Shown here: piece by piece, positions 6,542 through 15,574 of the stretch
Numbering within the stretch: the first letter of the stretch is position 1
Layout: each line of letters begins with the position of its first letter
Origin: Lachnospiraceae bacterium
GTDB taxonomy: Bacteria; Bacillota; Clostridia; Lachnospirales; Lachnospiraceae
NCBI GenBank assembly: GCA_014804365.1
Contig: JAAUZX010000020.1
Location: forward strand, 52,061-91,356
DNA: 39,296 nt
Reading direction: 5' to 3'
Position numbers and translations under genes: made by a program
Notes under the pieces: model-generated
Seen by the model: the letters and a program-made list of their open reading frames with translations, nothing else
What the model was told of the DNA's origin: nothing
Database searches by the model: none

Positions 6542-8191
6542 ATGCCAAAGATACTGGGAATAGAAATAGGAGCCTCGAAGATCAGGATCTGCGAGGAGGA
6601 TTACAAGACTAAGAATCCTAAGGTGTACCGATCGGTCAGCATCAAGACGCCGCAGGGAACGGTGAATGACGGGATGCTGCGTGTTGATGAGATGTTGATT
6701 GGTACGATCAAGACAGCGCTTCAGGAGAATAAGATCAGAACGAAACAGATTATCTTTTCCGTGAATTCCACGAAGATCGCGAATCGTGAAGTCGTCATTC
6801 CGTTTGTGAAAGAGAATAAAGTAAAAGATCTGGTCAAGGCGAATGCGTCTGATTATTTTCCTGTAGATCTGGATCAGTATGAGATCGGGCACAGTATTGT
6901 CAGCACATTGGAAAATGAAAATGGCACGAAACAGTACAAGGTGCTAGTCTATGCTGTTCCCAAGGCTATGACGGCAGGTTATTTTCAACTGGCGCAGGCG
7001 CTTGGCTGCAATGCTGTCGCACTGGACTACAGCGGAAACAGTATCTACCAGATCATCCGCAGACATTGTGACACAGGCGTCCAGATGGTAGTCAAGGTAG
7101 ATGAGAGTTCAACGATCGTCACGATCCTGCAGGATCAGGCAGTGGCATTGCAGAGAACGGTTGCCTACGGTGTGGAGGATGCCATCTTTGCCATGATGGA
7201 GATGGAGGAGTTCCGGAAGCCGGATTATGAGGAAGCGGTACGGAACTTTAAAGAGAAGGAATGCCTGAACGACGAGCTTACACAGTCCCTCAGCTATCTG
7301 GTCAGCGGCATATCGCGTGTTGTGGATTATTTCTCACGTAACAACGGCGCTGCCATAGAGAAGGCTTATCTGTCCGGCTTCGGTGGGGATTTTAACGGGC
7401 TTGCCGAACTGGTTTCCAATGCCATCGAGATACCTTTAGAACCCCTTCGTGAGATCAAAGGTTTACATATTGAGAAATATTTTAAAGACAAGAGCTTCGG
7501 CGAATTCTTAACCTGTATCGGCGCATCGCTGGCGCCCATCGGTTTCATGGGTGAGAAGGAGAAAGATAAGAAATCGATGGAACTGCTCCCGGATGAGAAG
7601 GACAGGATGAAGGTCGCGATCCTATTCGCGGTAGCGGCATTCATAGGCGCGGGAGTTCTGGCAGGGACTTCCTATCTCAGTCTGAAGTCGGCGCAGGATG
7701 AGAATACCCGGCTGAATAACCGGATTACGGAGCTGGCGGAAGCAGAGGACATTTATAAGGAGTATTTGCAGCAGAAATATACATTTGAAAAACTTACGTT
7801 CTTCGAGAGCAATACAGTGACATTGAATAATGATCTGGTGAGTTTTATTGAAGAGATGCAGCATAAGATGCCGGCGTCTTTGAATGTGCTTGCTTTTAAC
7901 GCAGATATAAACGGTGTGAGCCTGTCGGTGACGGTTGCGGATAAGAAGGAGGCGGCGAAGCTGGTTCAGGAGTTCCGTACCTTCGAGAGCGTAGCCGAAG
8001 TAGAGGTTGCCAGCATGACGGACACAGGTGCCGTGATGGACGGAGAAGTGCTGGAGGAAGAACCGAAGGTAAGTTTCACGGTCCAGGTGAAGTATAAGGG
8101 CGGAGCAAGCGCCCCAACACCGGCTCCGGCGGTACCGGACTTGACAGAGAGCACCGATAGTTCATCATCTGATGAAGATATTTTAGAGTAG
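6542..8191 (+). CDS. PilM-PilN fusion, type IV pilus assembly
   Basis: The 549-residue protein joins two normally separate parts. Residues 1 to about 335 are PilM: an actin-like fold starting LGIEIGASKIRICE (phosphate-1 loop) with a later YLSGFGGD segment. Then comes a short linker with MELLPDEK (residues 346-353), which matches the INLLP-type motif by which PilN's N-terminus docks on PilM. A membrane helix (about 357-380), a coiled coil (NTRLNNRITELAEAEDIYKEYLQQK) and a PilN-like periplasm-side domain follow, and the tail is Pro/Ser/Asp-rich. It should carry the cytoplasmic ring and its membrane partner in one chain, passing PilB/PilC motion to PilO and the pilins. The pilO gene follows after 12 bases. 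Confidence 0.88.
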   Translation: MPKILGIEIGASKIRICEEDYKTKNPKVYRSVSIKTPQGTVNDGMLRVDEMLIGTIKTALQENKIRTKQIIFSVNSTKIANREVVIPFVKENKVKDLVKANASDYFPVDLDQYEIGHSIVSTLENENGTKQYKVLVYAVPKAMTAGYFQLAQALGCNAVALDYSGNSIYQIIRRHCDTGVQMVVKVDESSTIVTILQDQAVALQRTVAYGVEDAIFAMMEMEEFRKPDYEEAVRNFKEKECLNDELTQSLSYLVSGISRVVDYFSRNNGAAIEKAYLSGFGGDFNGLAELVSNAIEIPLEPLREIKGLHIEKYFKDKSFGEFLTCIGASLAPIGFMGEKEKDKKSMELLPDEKDRMKVAILFAVAAFIGAGVLAGTSYLSLKSAQDENTRLNNRITELAEAEDIYKEYLQQKYTFEKLTFFESNTVTLNNDLVSFIEEMQHKMPASLNVLAFNADINGVSLSVTVADKKEAAKLVQEFRTFESVAEVEVASMTDTGAVMDGEVLEEEPKVSFTVQVKYKGGASAPTPAPAVPDLTESTDSSSSDEDILE

Positions 8192-8203
8192 GAGGAAGAA
8201 CTG

Positions 8204-8944
8204 ATGAAGAAGAATGAAATAATGCTTTTGCTGGTCGTGTTCGGAATCCTTGCATTGGTTCTTTCATGGCAGCTGATCTATAAGAATAATCAGACGAAGA
8301 CGCAGGAGATCGAAGCCCAGAATGTGGAATTGCAGCAGACGGTAGACAGGTTGGAGATTCTTAACGCAAAGAAACCGGAATATATTGAAGCCACAGAGCT
8401 GATGAAGACCAGCGATGATCTCATCATTGACAGCTTTGCATCAGGGGTCAGGATAGAAGATCAGGTTATGTATCTGTATAATATGGAATTGGTTGATGCG
8501 AACGATGTGCGGGTGCCTAATGTCAGTCTGCAGGCGGCGCAGGTTGTACCGTATGCCGGTACGCTTACCACGGAAGAGGGGTATGAGCTTCAGGATGAAG
8601 GGATCGGCATGTACAGGCTGGAAACTACGGTCGGGATGACGACGACCAATAACGGTTTGAAGAATATATTGAATTATATATACGGAATGGATTCCAGAAA
8701 ATCTGTTACCGGAGTTACCCTAACGACAGGCCAAGACGGATATTTGACGGGTAATATGAAGTTAGACTTTTTCTACCTGACCGGAACAGATGTGCCTTAT
8801 GTGGATCAGAATATTTCCGGTGTCTCCACAGGAACCACCAATATCTTCGGTGTCCTGAACGGCAGTGCGGTACAGCCCGTAGGCACGGAAGGCGAAGCGG
8901 CGGACGCAGAAGGCGAAACCGCAGATGCGGAAGGCGAAGATTAA
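8204..8944 (+). CDS. pilO: PilO-like type IV pilus alignment protein
   Basis: A 246-residue bitopic protein: a short cytoplasmic tail, one membrane helix (about residues 7-27), a coiled coil (QTKTQEIEAQNVELQQTVDRLEIL, 30-55) and an extracytoplasmic alpha/beta domain, as in PilO. The C-terminus ends in an acidic duplicated tail (GEAADAEGETADAEGED). PilN and PilO heterodimerise through such domains in Gram-negative systems; the preceding gene supplies the PilN part. RBS GGAGGAAG lies 7-10 bases upstream. Sequence identity in this family is low, so the call rests on architecture and position. Confidence 0.8.
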   Translation: MKKNEIMLLLVVFGILALVLSWQLIYKNNQTKTQEIEAQNVELQQTVDRLEILNAKKPEYIEATELMKTSDDLIIDSFASGVRIEDQVMYLYNMELVDANDVRVPNVSLQAAQVVPYAGTLTTEEGYELQDEGIGMYRLETTVGMTTTNNGLKNILNYIYGMDSRKSVTGVTLTTGQDGYLTGNMKLDFFYLTGTDVPYVDQNISGVSTGTTNIFGVLNGSAVQPVGTEGEAADAEGETADAEGED

Positions 8945-8993
8945 GGTGTGGATAACACGATGTGGTTCCGTATTATATAGAAATAAATAACAG

Positions 8994-9021
8994 TTGTATG
9001 ATAGAAAACATTAGGTATGAT
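8994..9021 (+). promoter_or_regulatory. Possible internal promoter before the minor pilin genes
   Basis: TTGTAT (8994-8999), a 16-base spacer and TATGAT (9016-9021). ACACGTGT, an 8-base palindrome (9023-9030), lies at the predicted start and could be an operator. The word GATAACACG occurs at 8951-8959 and again at 9019-9027. The -35 is weak. Confidence 0.35.
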
Positions 9022-9070
9022 AACACGTGTAATGATATAAGAAGGCATATACGGCTGGAGAGGAGACAGA

Positions 9071-10381
9071 ATGAAGAAGAGTGATAAAGGATTTACATTG
9101 CTGGAGCTTTTGATTGCAGTTTCCATTCTGGCAATCATTATTGTACCGCTTCTTCGTGGATTTGTCTCATCGCACCGGGTCAATGCCAAGAGCAGACACC
9201 TTATGCGGGCAACGACGCTTGCGCAGAACGAGATGGAGATATTCGAGAAGGAGAAACTGGAAGATCTGCTCGTTATGGAGGAGACGGATGCGGCGGGGAA
9301 TAAGGTTCCCAGATATGTTGTGGATGATACGGAGTTTGAGACGGATGCGGATGGAGATAAGCATCCTGTCTATAAGTTTACGCGCAGCGGCGTGATCAAT
9401 GATGATTCAGACATGAATATGTTTGATGTGGTTGTAACGTTAGAGCCGAGCGCTTCCGCGACAGGTATCTATGAACAGCAGAATACGAAAGATATTCTGT
9501 TCATGAATACGGTCAGCGGCATGGACAGCGCCACATATATCCAGCGTGTCAGGAATGATATCAACACCAACGGCGATGATGAGGAGGTCTACAAGATCTA
9601 TGCGATCCGCCAGTATCCTGAAAGCATTACGGGAATGAAATGGACAGAAGATGATTTCGGGATGGAACTGGAGCGGACGATTACGTTAAAGATCGAGCAG
9701 GAAGACCAGGCCGGTGTCATGACGACTGTAGCGAAGATCAGGTATGACTATAAACTCGATCCGACACAAGCTTATAATGTACTGCCTTCCGAATACTGGG
9801 ATTATACCACCAAGGACAAAATATTCTTCAATAACGCGCAGACATTGGATGAAGAGGGGAATCCTATTGAGCTGAAGAGCGTATACCTTTTCTATGCGCC
9901 CAGATATAACACGATCAATGATGATAAGATTATAATAGAGAATAAAGATAAACTTCCGGTCAATGTCTATATTATTCGGCAAAATGTTCTGGATGCCACG
10001 AATAAGATCTTAGGAGTGTATGAAGATAAGACGTTAGGTCCGCAGAATACGGTACCTTCCCTATATCAGGCTCATATAGAAATAAACGAGGGATTTGATG
10101 CGGACGGCAAGACCTATGGCAGATATTTTACGAATCTGAATCTGGATCTGCCGGGAGTAGCCGGAGCGGGAATGCCTGTAAAATTTGATTTGTATGATTG
10201 CGATAATCCGGGGCGGGTTTTTACCAAAGATGAGATTCTGGAGTATACTGGTTTGCGTGCTCTCGATTCGACAGAGAAAAAGGACAGGATATATACGATG
10301 GAGACAGCGGTCTATGAGCATGGTGCAGATCCTCTGACAAGCGATCCGGTGGTGCGTCTGACAGGCACCAAGATAGAGTAA
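9071..10381 (+). CDS. PilV-like minor pilin, oversized
   Basis: The 436-residue prepilin has a leader ending KKSDKG followed by FTLLELLIAVSILAIIIVPLL, with Glu at mature +5, so it is a PilD substrate. The hydrophobic helix continues into an amphipathic stretch (SRHLMRATTLAQNEMEIFEKE) typical of PilV/GspI-type proteins. The remaining roughly 370 residues are extracytoplasmic, rich in D, E, Y and T, and match no domain I know. At over twice the usual minor-pilin length it probably sits at the fibre tip, where large modules are sterically tolerated. RBS GGAGAGGAG. Confidence 0.8.
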   Translation: MKKSDKGFTLLELLIAVSILAIIIVPLLRGFVSSHRVNAKSRHLMRATTLAQNEMEIFEKEKLEDLLVMEETDAAGNKVPRYVVDDTEFETDADGDKHPVYKFTRSGVINDDSDMNMFDVVVTLEPSASATGIYEQQNTKDILFMNTVSGMDSATYIQRVRNDINTNGDDEEVYKIYAIRQYPESITGMKWTEDDFGMELERTITLKIEQEDQAGVMTTVAKIRYDYKLDPTQAYNVLPSEYWDYTTKDKIFFNNAQTLDEEGNPIELKSVYLFYAPRYNTINDDKIIIENKDKLPVNVYIIRQNVLDATNKILGVYEDKTLGPQNTVPSLYQAHIEINEGFDADGKTYGRYFTNLNLDLPGVAGAGMPVKFDLYDCDNPGRVFTKDEILEYTGLRALDSTEKKDRIYTMETAVYEHGADPLTSDPVVRLTGTKIE

Positions 10382-10497
10382 GTACGGAAACGGCAGCAAG
10401 GAGGAACGGGCTGTCGGCAGATAGAGGAGTCAGGCAGGAAACGGCCGGAACTATACGGAGCAGTATCGGAAGAGGCAGTGGAAGGAAGTCGGTAAAT

Positions 10498-12972
10498 ATG
10501 GCGAACGCAGATAAGAGGGAAAAGTTATATCGGGATAACAAGGGCAGTGTCATGGTCATGGTCATTGTTATCATTGCGTTTATTGCGATCTTAGTGAGCG
10601 TATTGATGTTTGTGTCCTTTTCGGGATATCAGATGCGTGCGGTTGACAGACGCGGCAAGGATAACTTCTATACTGCGGAGACAGTGCTGGACGAGATCAA
10701 TGTAGGTCTGCAGGGCGAGATCTCCGGTGCGCTGAGCAAAGCTTACACCGAGGTCATGAATAACTTTGCATTATACAGGAGTGCCAATGCGAGAAACAAA
10801 GCATTCCACGAAATATATTTTCAGGATCTGCAGGAACGCTTATGGAAGAGCAGCGCGGAAAGGAATAATTACAGCGTTGCGAATCTGCAGAGTTATTTGT
10901 CTGCAGGAAGCCTTGGAGACGGCGACGGGACGAGAGCGAGCTTCTTGAGCGGTGCGGCTACCTATGGCGCTATAGTGGAATCCAATCTGGAATATGCCAC
11001 AGAACCGGAAAAATATAAGATGGAGATCGTCAATAACGGTAAACTCCTGCTGAAAGATCTGAAAGTTTCCTTTGTGGATAAGAACGGTTACATATCCATC
11101 ATCAGTACGGATATCAGGATTAATCTGCCTTCCATTAACTTTTCACAGGCATCTGCTCTTCCAGATCTGGAGAGCTGCAGTATGATCGTTGACGATACGC
11201 TTACCATGGGCAATACCAATGCAGGCGGAAGTATTGTGGTCAAAGGGGATGTTTATGCAGGGCAGATGTTCGTCGGTATACCTTCTGATCCGGTATATTC
11301 TGTATTTGATAAGGATAAGAAACCGTCTGAGAAAACACCGCTTTCTCTGCCGACATTGCTTTCCACCAGTGTTTCTTTCGAGAAGGCGGATAATGCGGAG
11401 CCGTTAAGCAAGTCCGTGGTGATCAGCAGGGAGAATGTTGAAATAGCGGAAAACAGCGCTCTTAAGACGACCGAAGCAGAATTGTGGGCACGGAATATGG
11501 ACGTGAACTCAGCCATAGCGGAACTGAACGGTACGGTAAATCTGAAAGATGATTTTACGTTATCCGGCAAAAGCAGCAAGGCGGTTATCGAAGGTGAGTA
11601 TAACGGATTCGGCTATCTTGCGGATGCAGCAGTATCGGGTGGCGGAACAGGAGGAAGCAGTGGAACGGGTGATCCTGCGGACACTGTCGATACACGTCCG
11701 GATTCCAGCAGCGCGATCATCATTAACGGTAAGGACAGCACACTTGATCTGTCCGGGCTGGAACGTATGACGATCAGCGGAAGAGCATATGTTTCCACGG
11801 CTCATAACGCGGCGGATACTTCGGCCACAGAGCAGGAGAAGCAAAATCAGACGAATATTCTGATGGGAGAATCGGTTGCGATAAAGAGTAATCAGTTGAT
11901 TTATCTGGCACCCTCAGAGGCTGTCGGGTGCGTAAAAGATGAAAACGGAATTGCTGGTGTTTCGGAATATGGATGTAATCCGTTGACGCTTGCACAGTAT
12001 GAGGAGATAAAGAATAATCCGGATCAGTACTGTCTTCTGGATGGAAAAAGACAGATCTCCGTGTTGGGATATAAGAGTCTGAATGAGTATATCAGCGAGG
12101 AGACCTTAGCGGACGGATCGTCGGCATATGTCCCGGAGATCGTGTTCCGGCAGACGAATGCAGGACCACTGGTATACTGCTATCTGCGTTTTAAGGATGA
12201 GGATGCGGCTAACCAATATTTTATGGATTATTATTCCGTCAATTCTGAAGCGGTTGACCGATATACACAATTGTACGCCAGAGAGATCAAGATGGCGGAT
12301 GATCTGTTGTACCTGAATATAGCGGGCAATATGCTGACTTATGAGGGGACGGAAGGCTGGGATGTTCTGTCGTCCACGGAGTCTAGCGGCAATCTGCAGC
12401 AGGCGAAGCGACTCTCTGCATTGAAAGACGATGTGTTCAAGGCTCTGAGCGCTAAGATCATGCGCACTTCCAACCAGCTCACCAGTGAGGAGCTGGATAA
12501 AACTGCATTCCAGAATATCATGGACGAGACCGAGATCGAGATCATATTACAGGTTAAGGGTGCACAGGAGGTCAGAATAGATACGCTGGGCGCAGCTCCG
12601 GATAGTATGATTCTGACGAAAAATGATGAATATGTGATAGATGGTCATACGCCGTCTTCTGTTAAAATGATTGTCAGTCTGGGGAATGTGACGGTGAAGA
12701 AAGACTTTAAAGGTCTGATCATTGCCAAAGGGAATGTGACGGTAGAGGCAGGTGCATCAGTTACCTTAGAGCCGTTGGATACAGATACTTTCTCCAATAT
12801 CCTGAGAACAAAGATCGATGAGCTGTCGACGACGGATCGTGATTATCATCTGCTGAATATCTTTAACGATGGCGTGAATTATGTCAATAGCGGAAACGCA
12901 TCGACAGATATGGGGACACAGCAGGTATCCTTCGTTGACCTGATCACTTATGAGAAGTGGAGCAAGAAATAG
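10498..12972 (+). CDS. PilX/GspK-like minor pilin with large extracellular domain
   Basis: The 824-residue protein begins with a basic cytoplasmic tail, then NKG-SVMVMVIVIIAFIAILVSVLMFVSF, a prepilin-like site whose mature +5 residue is Met, not Glu. Missing Glu5 is characteristic of PilX/GspK, which cap the minor-pilin complex. The amphipathic MRAVDRRGKDNFYTAETVLDEI segment after the helix also fits PilX. The C-terminal part has repeated short strands (VTVKKDFKGLIIAKGNVTVEAG) that suggest a beta-solenoid or beta-helix. A Gly/Ser-rich linker lies near residues 380-395. It ends just before the next pseudopilin, whose RBS overlaps its stop codon. Function by family analogy: initiation or tip complex. 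Confidence 0.75.
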   Translation: MANADKREKLYRDNKGSVMVMVIVIIAFIAILVSVLMFVSFSGYQMRAVDRRGKDNFYTAETVLDEINVGLQGEISGALSKAYTEVMNNFALYRSANARNKAFHEIYFQDLQERLWKSSAERNNYSVANLQSYLSAGSLGDGDGTRASFLSGAATYGAIVESNLEYATEPEKYKMEIVNNGKLLLKDLKVSFVDKNGYISIISTDIRINLPSINFSQASALPDLESCSMIVDDTLTMGNTNAGGSIVVKGDVYAGQMFVGIPSDPVYSVFDKDKKPSEKTPLSLPTLLSTSVSFEKADNAEPLSKSVVISRENVEIAENSALKTTEAELWARNMDVNSAIAELNGTVNLKDDFTLSGKSSKAVIEGEYNGFGYLADAAVSGGGTGGSSGTGDPADTVDTRPDSSSAIIINGKDSTLDLSGLERMTISGRAYVSTAHNAADTSATEQEKQNQTNILMGESVAIKSNQLIYLAPSEAVGCVKDENGIAGVSEYGCNPLTLAQYEEIKNNPDQYCLLDGKRQISVLGYKSLNEYISEETLADGSSAYVPEIVFRQTNAGPLVYCYLRFKDEDAANQYFMDYYSVNSEAVDRYTQLYAREIKMADDLLYLNIAGNMLTYEGTEGWDVLSSTESSGNLQQAKRLSALKDDVFKALSAKIMRTSNQLTSEELDKTAFQNIMDETEIEIILQVKGAQEVRIDTLGAAPDSMILTKNDEYVIDGHTPSSVKMIVSLGNVTVKKDFKGLIIAKGNVTVEAGASVTLEPLDTDTFSNILRTKIDELSTTDRDYHLLNIFNDGVNYVNSGNASTDMGTQQVSFVDLITYEKWSKK

Positions 12973-12983
12973 GAGCTGTTGGG

Positions 12984-13553
12984 ATGAAAGATAACAGAGG
13001 ATTTTCGCTGGTTGAATTATTGGTAGTTGTCGCGATCATGGGGGTCATGAGCGGATTCGTTTTCATCGGGCTGCCGCTATTGACTGGTCAGAATGCAAGG
13101 GAATGCGCCAACAATATGTCGGCGGCGCTCGGCAGGGAGAAGAATTATGCCCTGACCAGATCGGGTACCGCAGATTGTTATATGGAACTTATGCTGGATT
13201 CCGACGGCTATCGCGTGAAGTATTATATACCGCAGAATGCCGTTGTGGAGGGACATAGCGAGTCGGACTGGGTTCTGGCGGAAGAGCAGAAGATAGGCAG
13301 CGGGCAGGTGAACGTGACATGTTCTTTCAAGGATGGCACAAGTGTCAATATTACGAGCGGGCAGTCCGTGAAGTTTGTCTATGACCGCACGAATGGTGCG
13401 TGTAAGAAAGCTGCACAGTCGGACGGGGCTACGCTTGGAATGGTAGGAGGCGGCAGTGAGTACTGCACCGGCATTACCTTTAACAGAGGCAGAAAATATG
13501 AGATTACTTTATATCCGGAAACCGGTAAACATGTATTGTCCAGAGTGAATTAG
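12984..13553 (+). CDS. GspH/FimT-like minor pilin
   Basis: The 189-residue prepilin has the leader MKDNRG followed by FSLVELLVVVAIMGVMSGFVFIGLP, with Glu at +5, and a segment (ECANNMSAALGREKNYALTRSG) like the GspH/FimT helix. ATG 12984 is chosen because AGGAG (12971-12975) sits 8 bases upstream; an earlier in-frame GTG at 12957 has no such site. The globular part is beta-rich with cysteines in ADCYMELM, VTCSF, GACKKA and EYCTG. It lies in a tight run of minor pilins (12-base gap before, 31 after) that probably form one tip complex. Confidence 0.85.
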   Translation: MKDNRGFSLVELLVVVAIMGVMSGFVFIGLPLLTGQNARECANNMSAALGREKNYALTRSGTADCYMELMLDSDGYRVKYYIPQNAVVEGHSESDWVLAEEQKIGSGQVNVTCSFKDGTSVNITSGQSVKFVYDRTNGACKKAAQSDGATLGMVGGGSEYCTGITFNRGRKYEITLYPETGKHVLSRVN

Positions 13554-13584
13554 TCTGTTGGAATCAGATGGAAAGGAGCACGCT

Positions 13585-15540
13585 ATGGAAAAGAACAGAG
13601 GATTGTCCTTGGTCGAACTGTTGATTACAGTTGCAATATTATCTATCGTTTTGGTGATTGCGATATCTTTCATGATGACAGGAAGCAGAAGCTTCACCAA
13701 GGGAAATGCCGACTCTACTGTGCAGAAGGAGGCGGAACTCACTGTCAATCAGATAGAAGATATGATCATAGACATTAACGGCGGTGTCTCCATGACTGAT
13801 GATGCCGGTAAGACGGAGATGACGATGTATCATACCGAAGATGACGGAAGCGGAACCGGCTCCCTGCTTTACACTAAGGAGGCGGTAACGTGGAACAAGT
13901 CGGATAACAATGTGTACTGTAGTAAGTGGATGGTCAACTATGATGATTCTACAGACACTTATGTGGTGGATGCTTCGGCACCTGATAATTATGTAGATCA
14001 GCTTCTGGCGGAGCATGTCACTTCATTTGATGTGGATCTGAGCGATACCTTGACGACCAAAGCCCTGGATGGTACGACGCGGACGATCGTCAAATCCGTA
14101 CTTGTCAAGGTAGGCTATGATGACGGCACGGGCATAGTCGATTATGCTACCAGTCCGGTCATTACGCTCCGTAACCGTATGCTCTTAAGCGACGATCCGG
14201 CGAATATCTTCGATGAGGTCACGCCTGCGGCGGAAACTCTGAAACTGTACTATTCCGGCGTGGAGACGGCGGGTACCGTGCCTATCGTGGATCGGGTATC
14301 TGAGGTGCAGAGAGGATTTGTTTATAATATCTATGCTAAGATCAATACCGGAGCGGATGTAGGTAATCTGGTAGACTGGGAGATCGGGGAGACAGGGACG
14401 TTAAGCACAATCGACGACAGTGGGATTCTCACTGTCGGTACATACGAGACGAATGCCTATCTGACGATCACGGCGAGATATAAATCCAATCCGAGTAAGA
14501 AAGCGACAGGCGTTGTGAAGGTCGTGGGAACTACGCCATTAAAGTCTCTTAAATCTGTGCATATTCTTACGAAATCCTTGAAGGCCTATGAAGCGCATTA
14601 TGGTTCTACGGTCGTTACAGAGGGATTTAGACAAGATGAGGAAGACGCGATCACATATAAGTGGACAGTTGCGTTGATGGGTGGTGGAAGAGAAATTTCG
14701 TCTGTTGTGTATGATGATTTTACCGATAATACTAAAACGCTGGATTTGATGGCTAAGAAGGATCCTGAGAATTTTGGAAAGATTCTTGTGATTACGTTGA
14801 CAGCGCATTCGGATATCACTGGAGAGACTGTGTCTGATCAAGTGATGTATCGAATAAATGATGAAGGAGCGGTTGGTGGTGATTCCTTTATGGAACGTGG
14901 CAAGGGCGGTCACCATGATACTGATTACTGGTTCGAGAATAATTGGGCAAGCAATCATTGGTATGATTACTATTTCTGTGATATATATGGTAATCGTATT
15001 TCAGAATACGATAGTCTACTGAGTTGTATAACAGTGGAGGATAGAGGATGTACGGCTTATGGATTGTTCATTACTAATGATCTTCCGGTAAACAGGAGTT
15101 ATTATATAAAAGTTATATGTTACTGTAGTAATACCGATTGGCAGGGATTTGAAACGAATTGGCAGCGCGAGTTTATTCAGTACATTCCAGAGGTTCGGAT
15201 GTATGGGAAGTCGAATTATGAGTCGACAACTATAAGCTCAATATTTAATTTCTATTATGTTCTGGATGGATATTATGAAGTGGCGTGGATGAATCAAAGT
15301 GATCCGATTTATGAATACAGCGTTGAAGAATTTGATTATGAAGCACCGGCGGGTACGGTGGTTACACCGCAGTTTACAGGTAATACGGTGACACTGGGAG
15401 ATGACTGTACAATGCATTCATGGGGGAACTTTACGTGTGAAGGCGCTGCGGATCAGGTAGTGTTAAAGAGCATGAAGATTAAAGTGACAATGAAGGATCA
15501 CCCGGAAATATATACGTATTCAACTGTCATTTTTGAATAG
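13585..15540 (+). CDS. PilW-like minor pilin with Ig-like and cysteine-rich C-terminal region
   Basis: The 651-residue prepilin has leader MEKNRG, then LSLVELLITVAILSIVLVIAISFMM with Glu at +5, and a PilW/GspJ-type segment (FTKGNADSTVQKEAELTVNQIEDMI). Residues about 215-310 resemble a bacterial Ig-like (Big_2-type) fold (NLVDWEIGETGTLSTIDDSGILTVG). The last roughly 335 residues are aromatic- and cysteine-rich (FCDIYG, LLSCIT, RGCTAYG, VICYCS, DDCTMHS, FTCEGA) and are encoded by much more AT-rich DNA than the start of the gene. ATG 13585 is preferred (AAAGGAG upstream) over TTG 13558. The gene ends 34 bases before the next start. Likely a pilus-tip adhesive subunit. Confidence 0.78.
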   Translation: MEKNRGLSLVELLITVAILSIVLVIAISFMMTGSRSFTKGNADSTVQKEAELTVNQIEDMIIDINGGVSMTDDAGKTEMTMYHTEDDGSGTGSLLYTKEAVTWNKSDNNVYCSKWMVNYDDSTDTYVVDASAPDNYVDQLLAEHVTSFDVDLSDTLTTKALDGTTRTIVKSVLVKVGYDDGTGIVDYATSPVITLRNRMLLSDDPANIFDEVTPAAETLKLYYSGVETAGTVPIVDRVSEVQRGFVYNIYAKINTGADVGNLVDWEIGETGTLSTIDDSGILTVGTYETNAYLTITARYKSNPSKKATGVVKVVGTTPLKSLKSVHILTKSLKAYEAHYGSTVVTEGFRQDEEDAITYKWTVALMGGGREISSVVYDDFTDNTKTLDLMAKKDPENFGKILVITLTAHSDITGETVSDQVMYRINDEGAVGGDSFMERGKGGHHDTDYWFENNWASNHWYDYYFCDIYGNRISEYDSLLSCITVEDRGCTAYGLFITNDLPVNRSYYIKVICYCSNTDWQGFETNWQREFIQYIPEVRMYGKSNYESTTISSIFNFYYVLDGYYEVAWMNQSDPIYEYSVEEFDYEAPAGTVVTPQFTGNTVTLGDDCTMHSWGNFTCEGAADQVVLKSMKIKVTMKDHPEIYTYSTVIFE

Positions 15541-15574
15541 CAGAAGCTTCAATGAGTGGATGGGAAGTGAAAAA

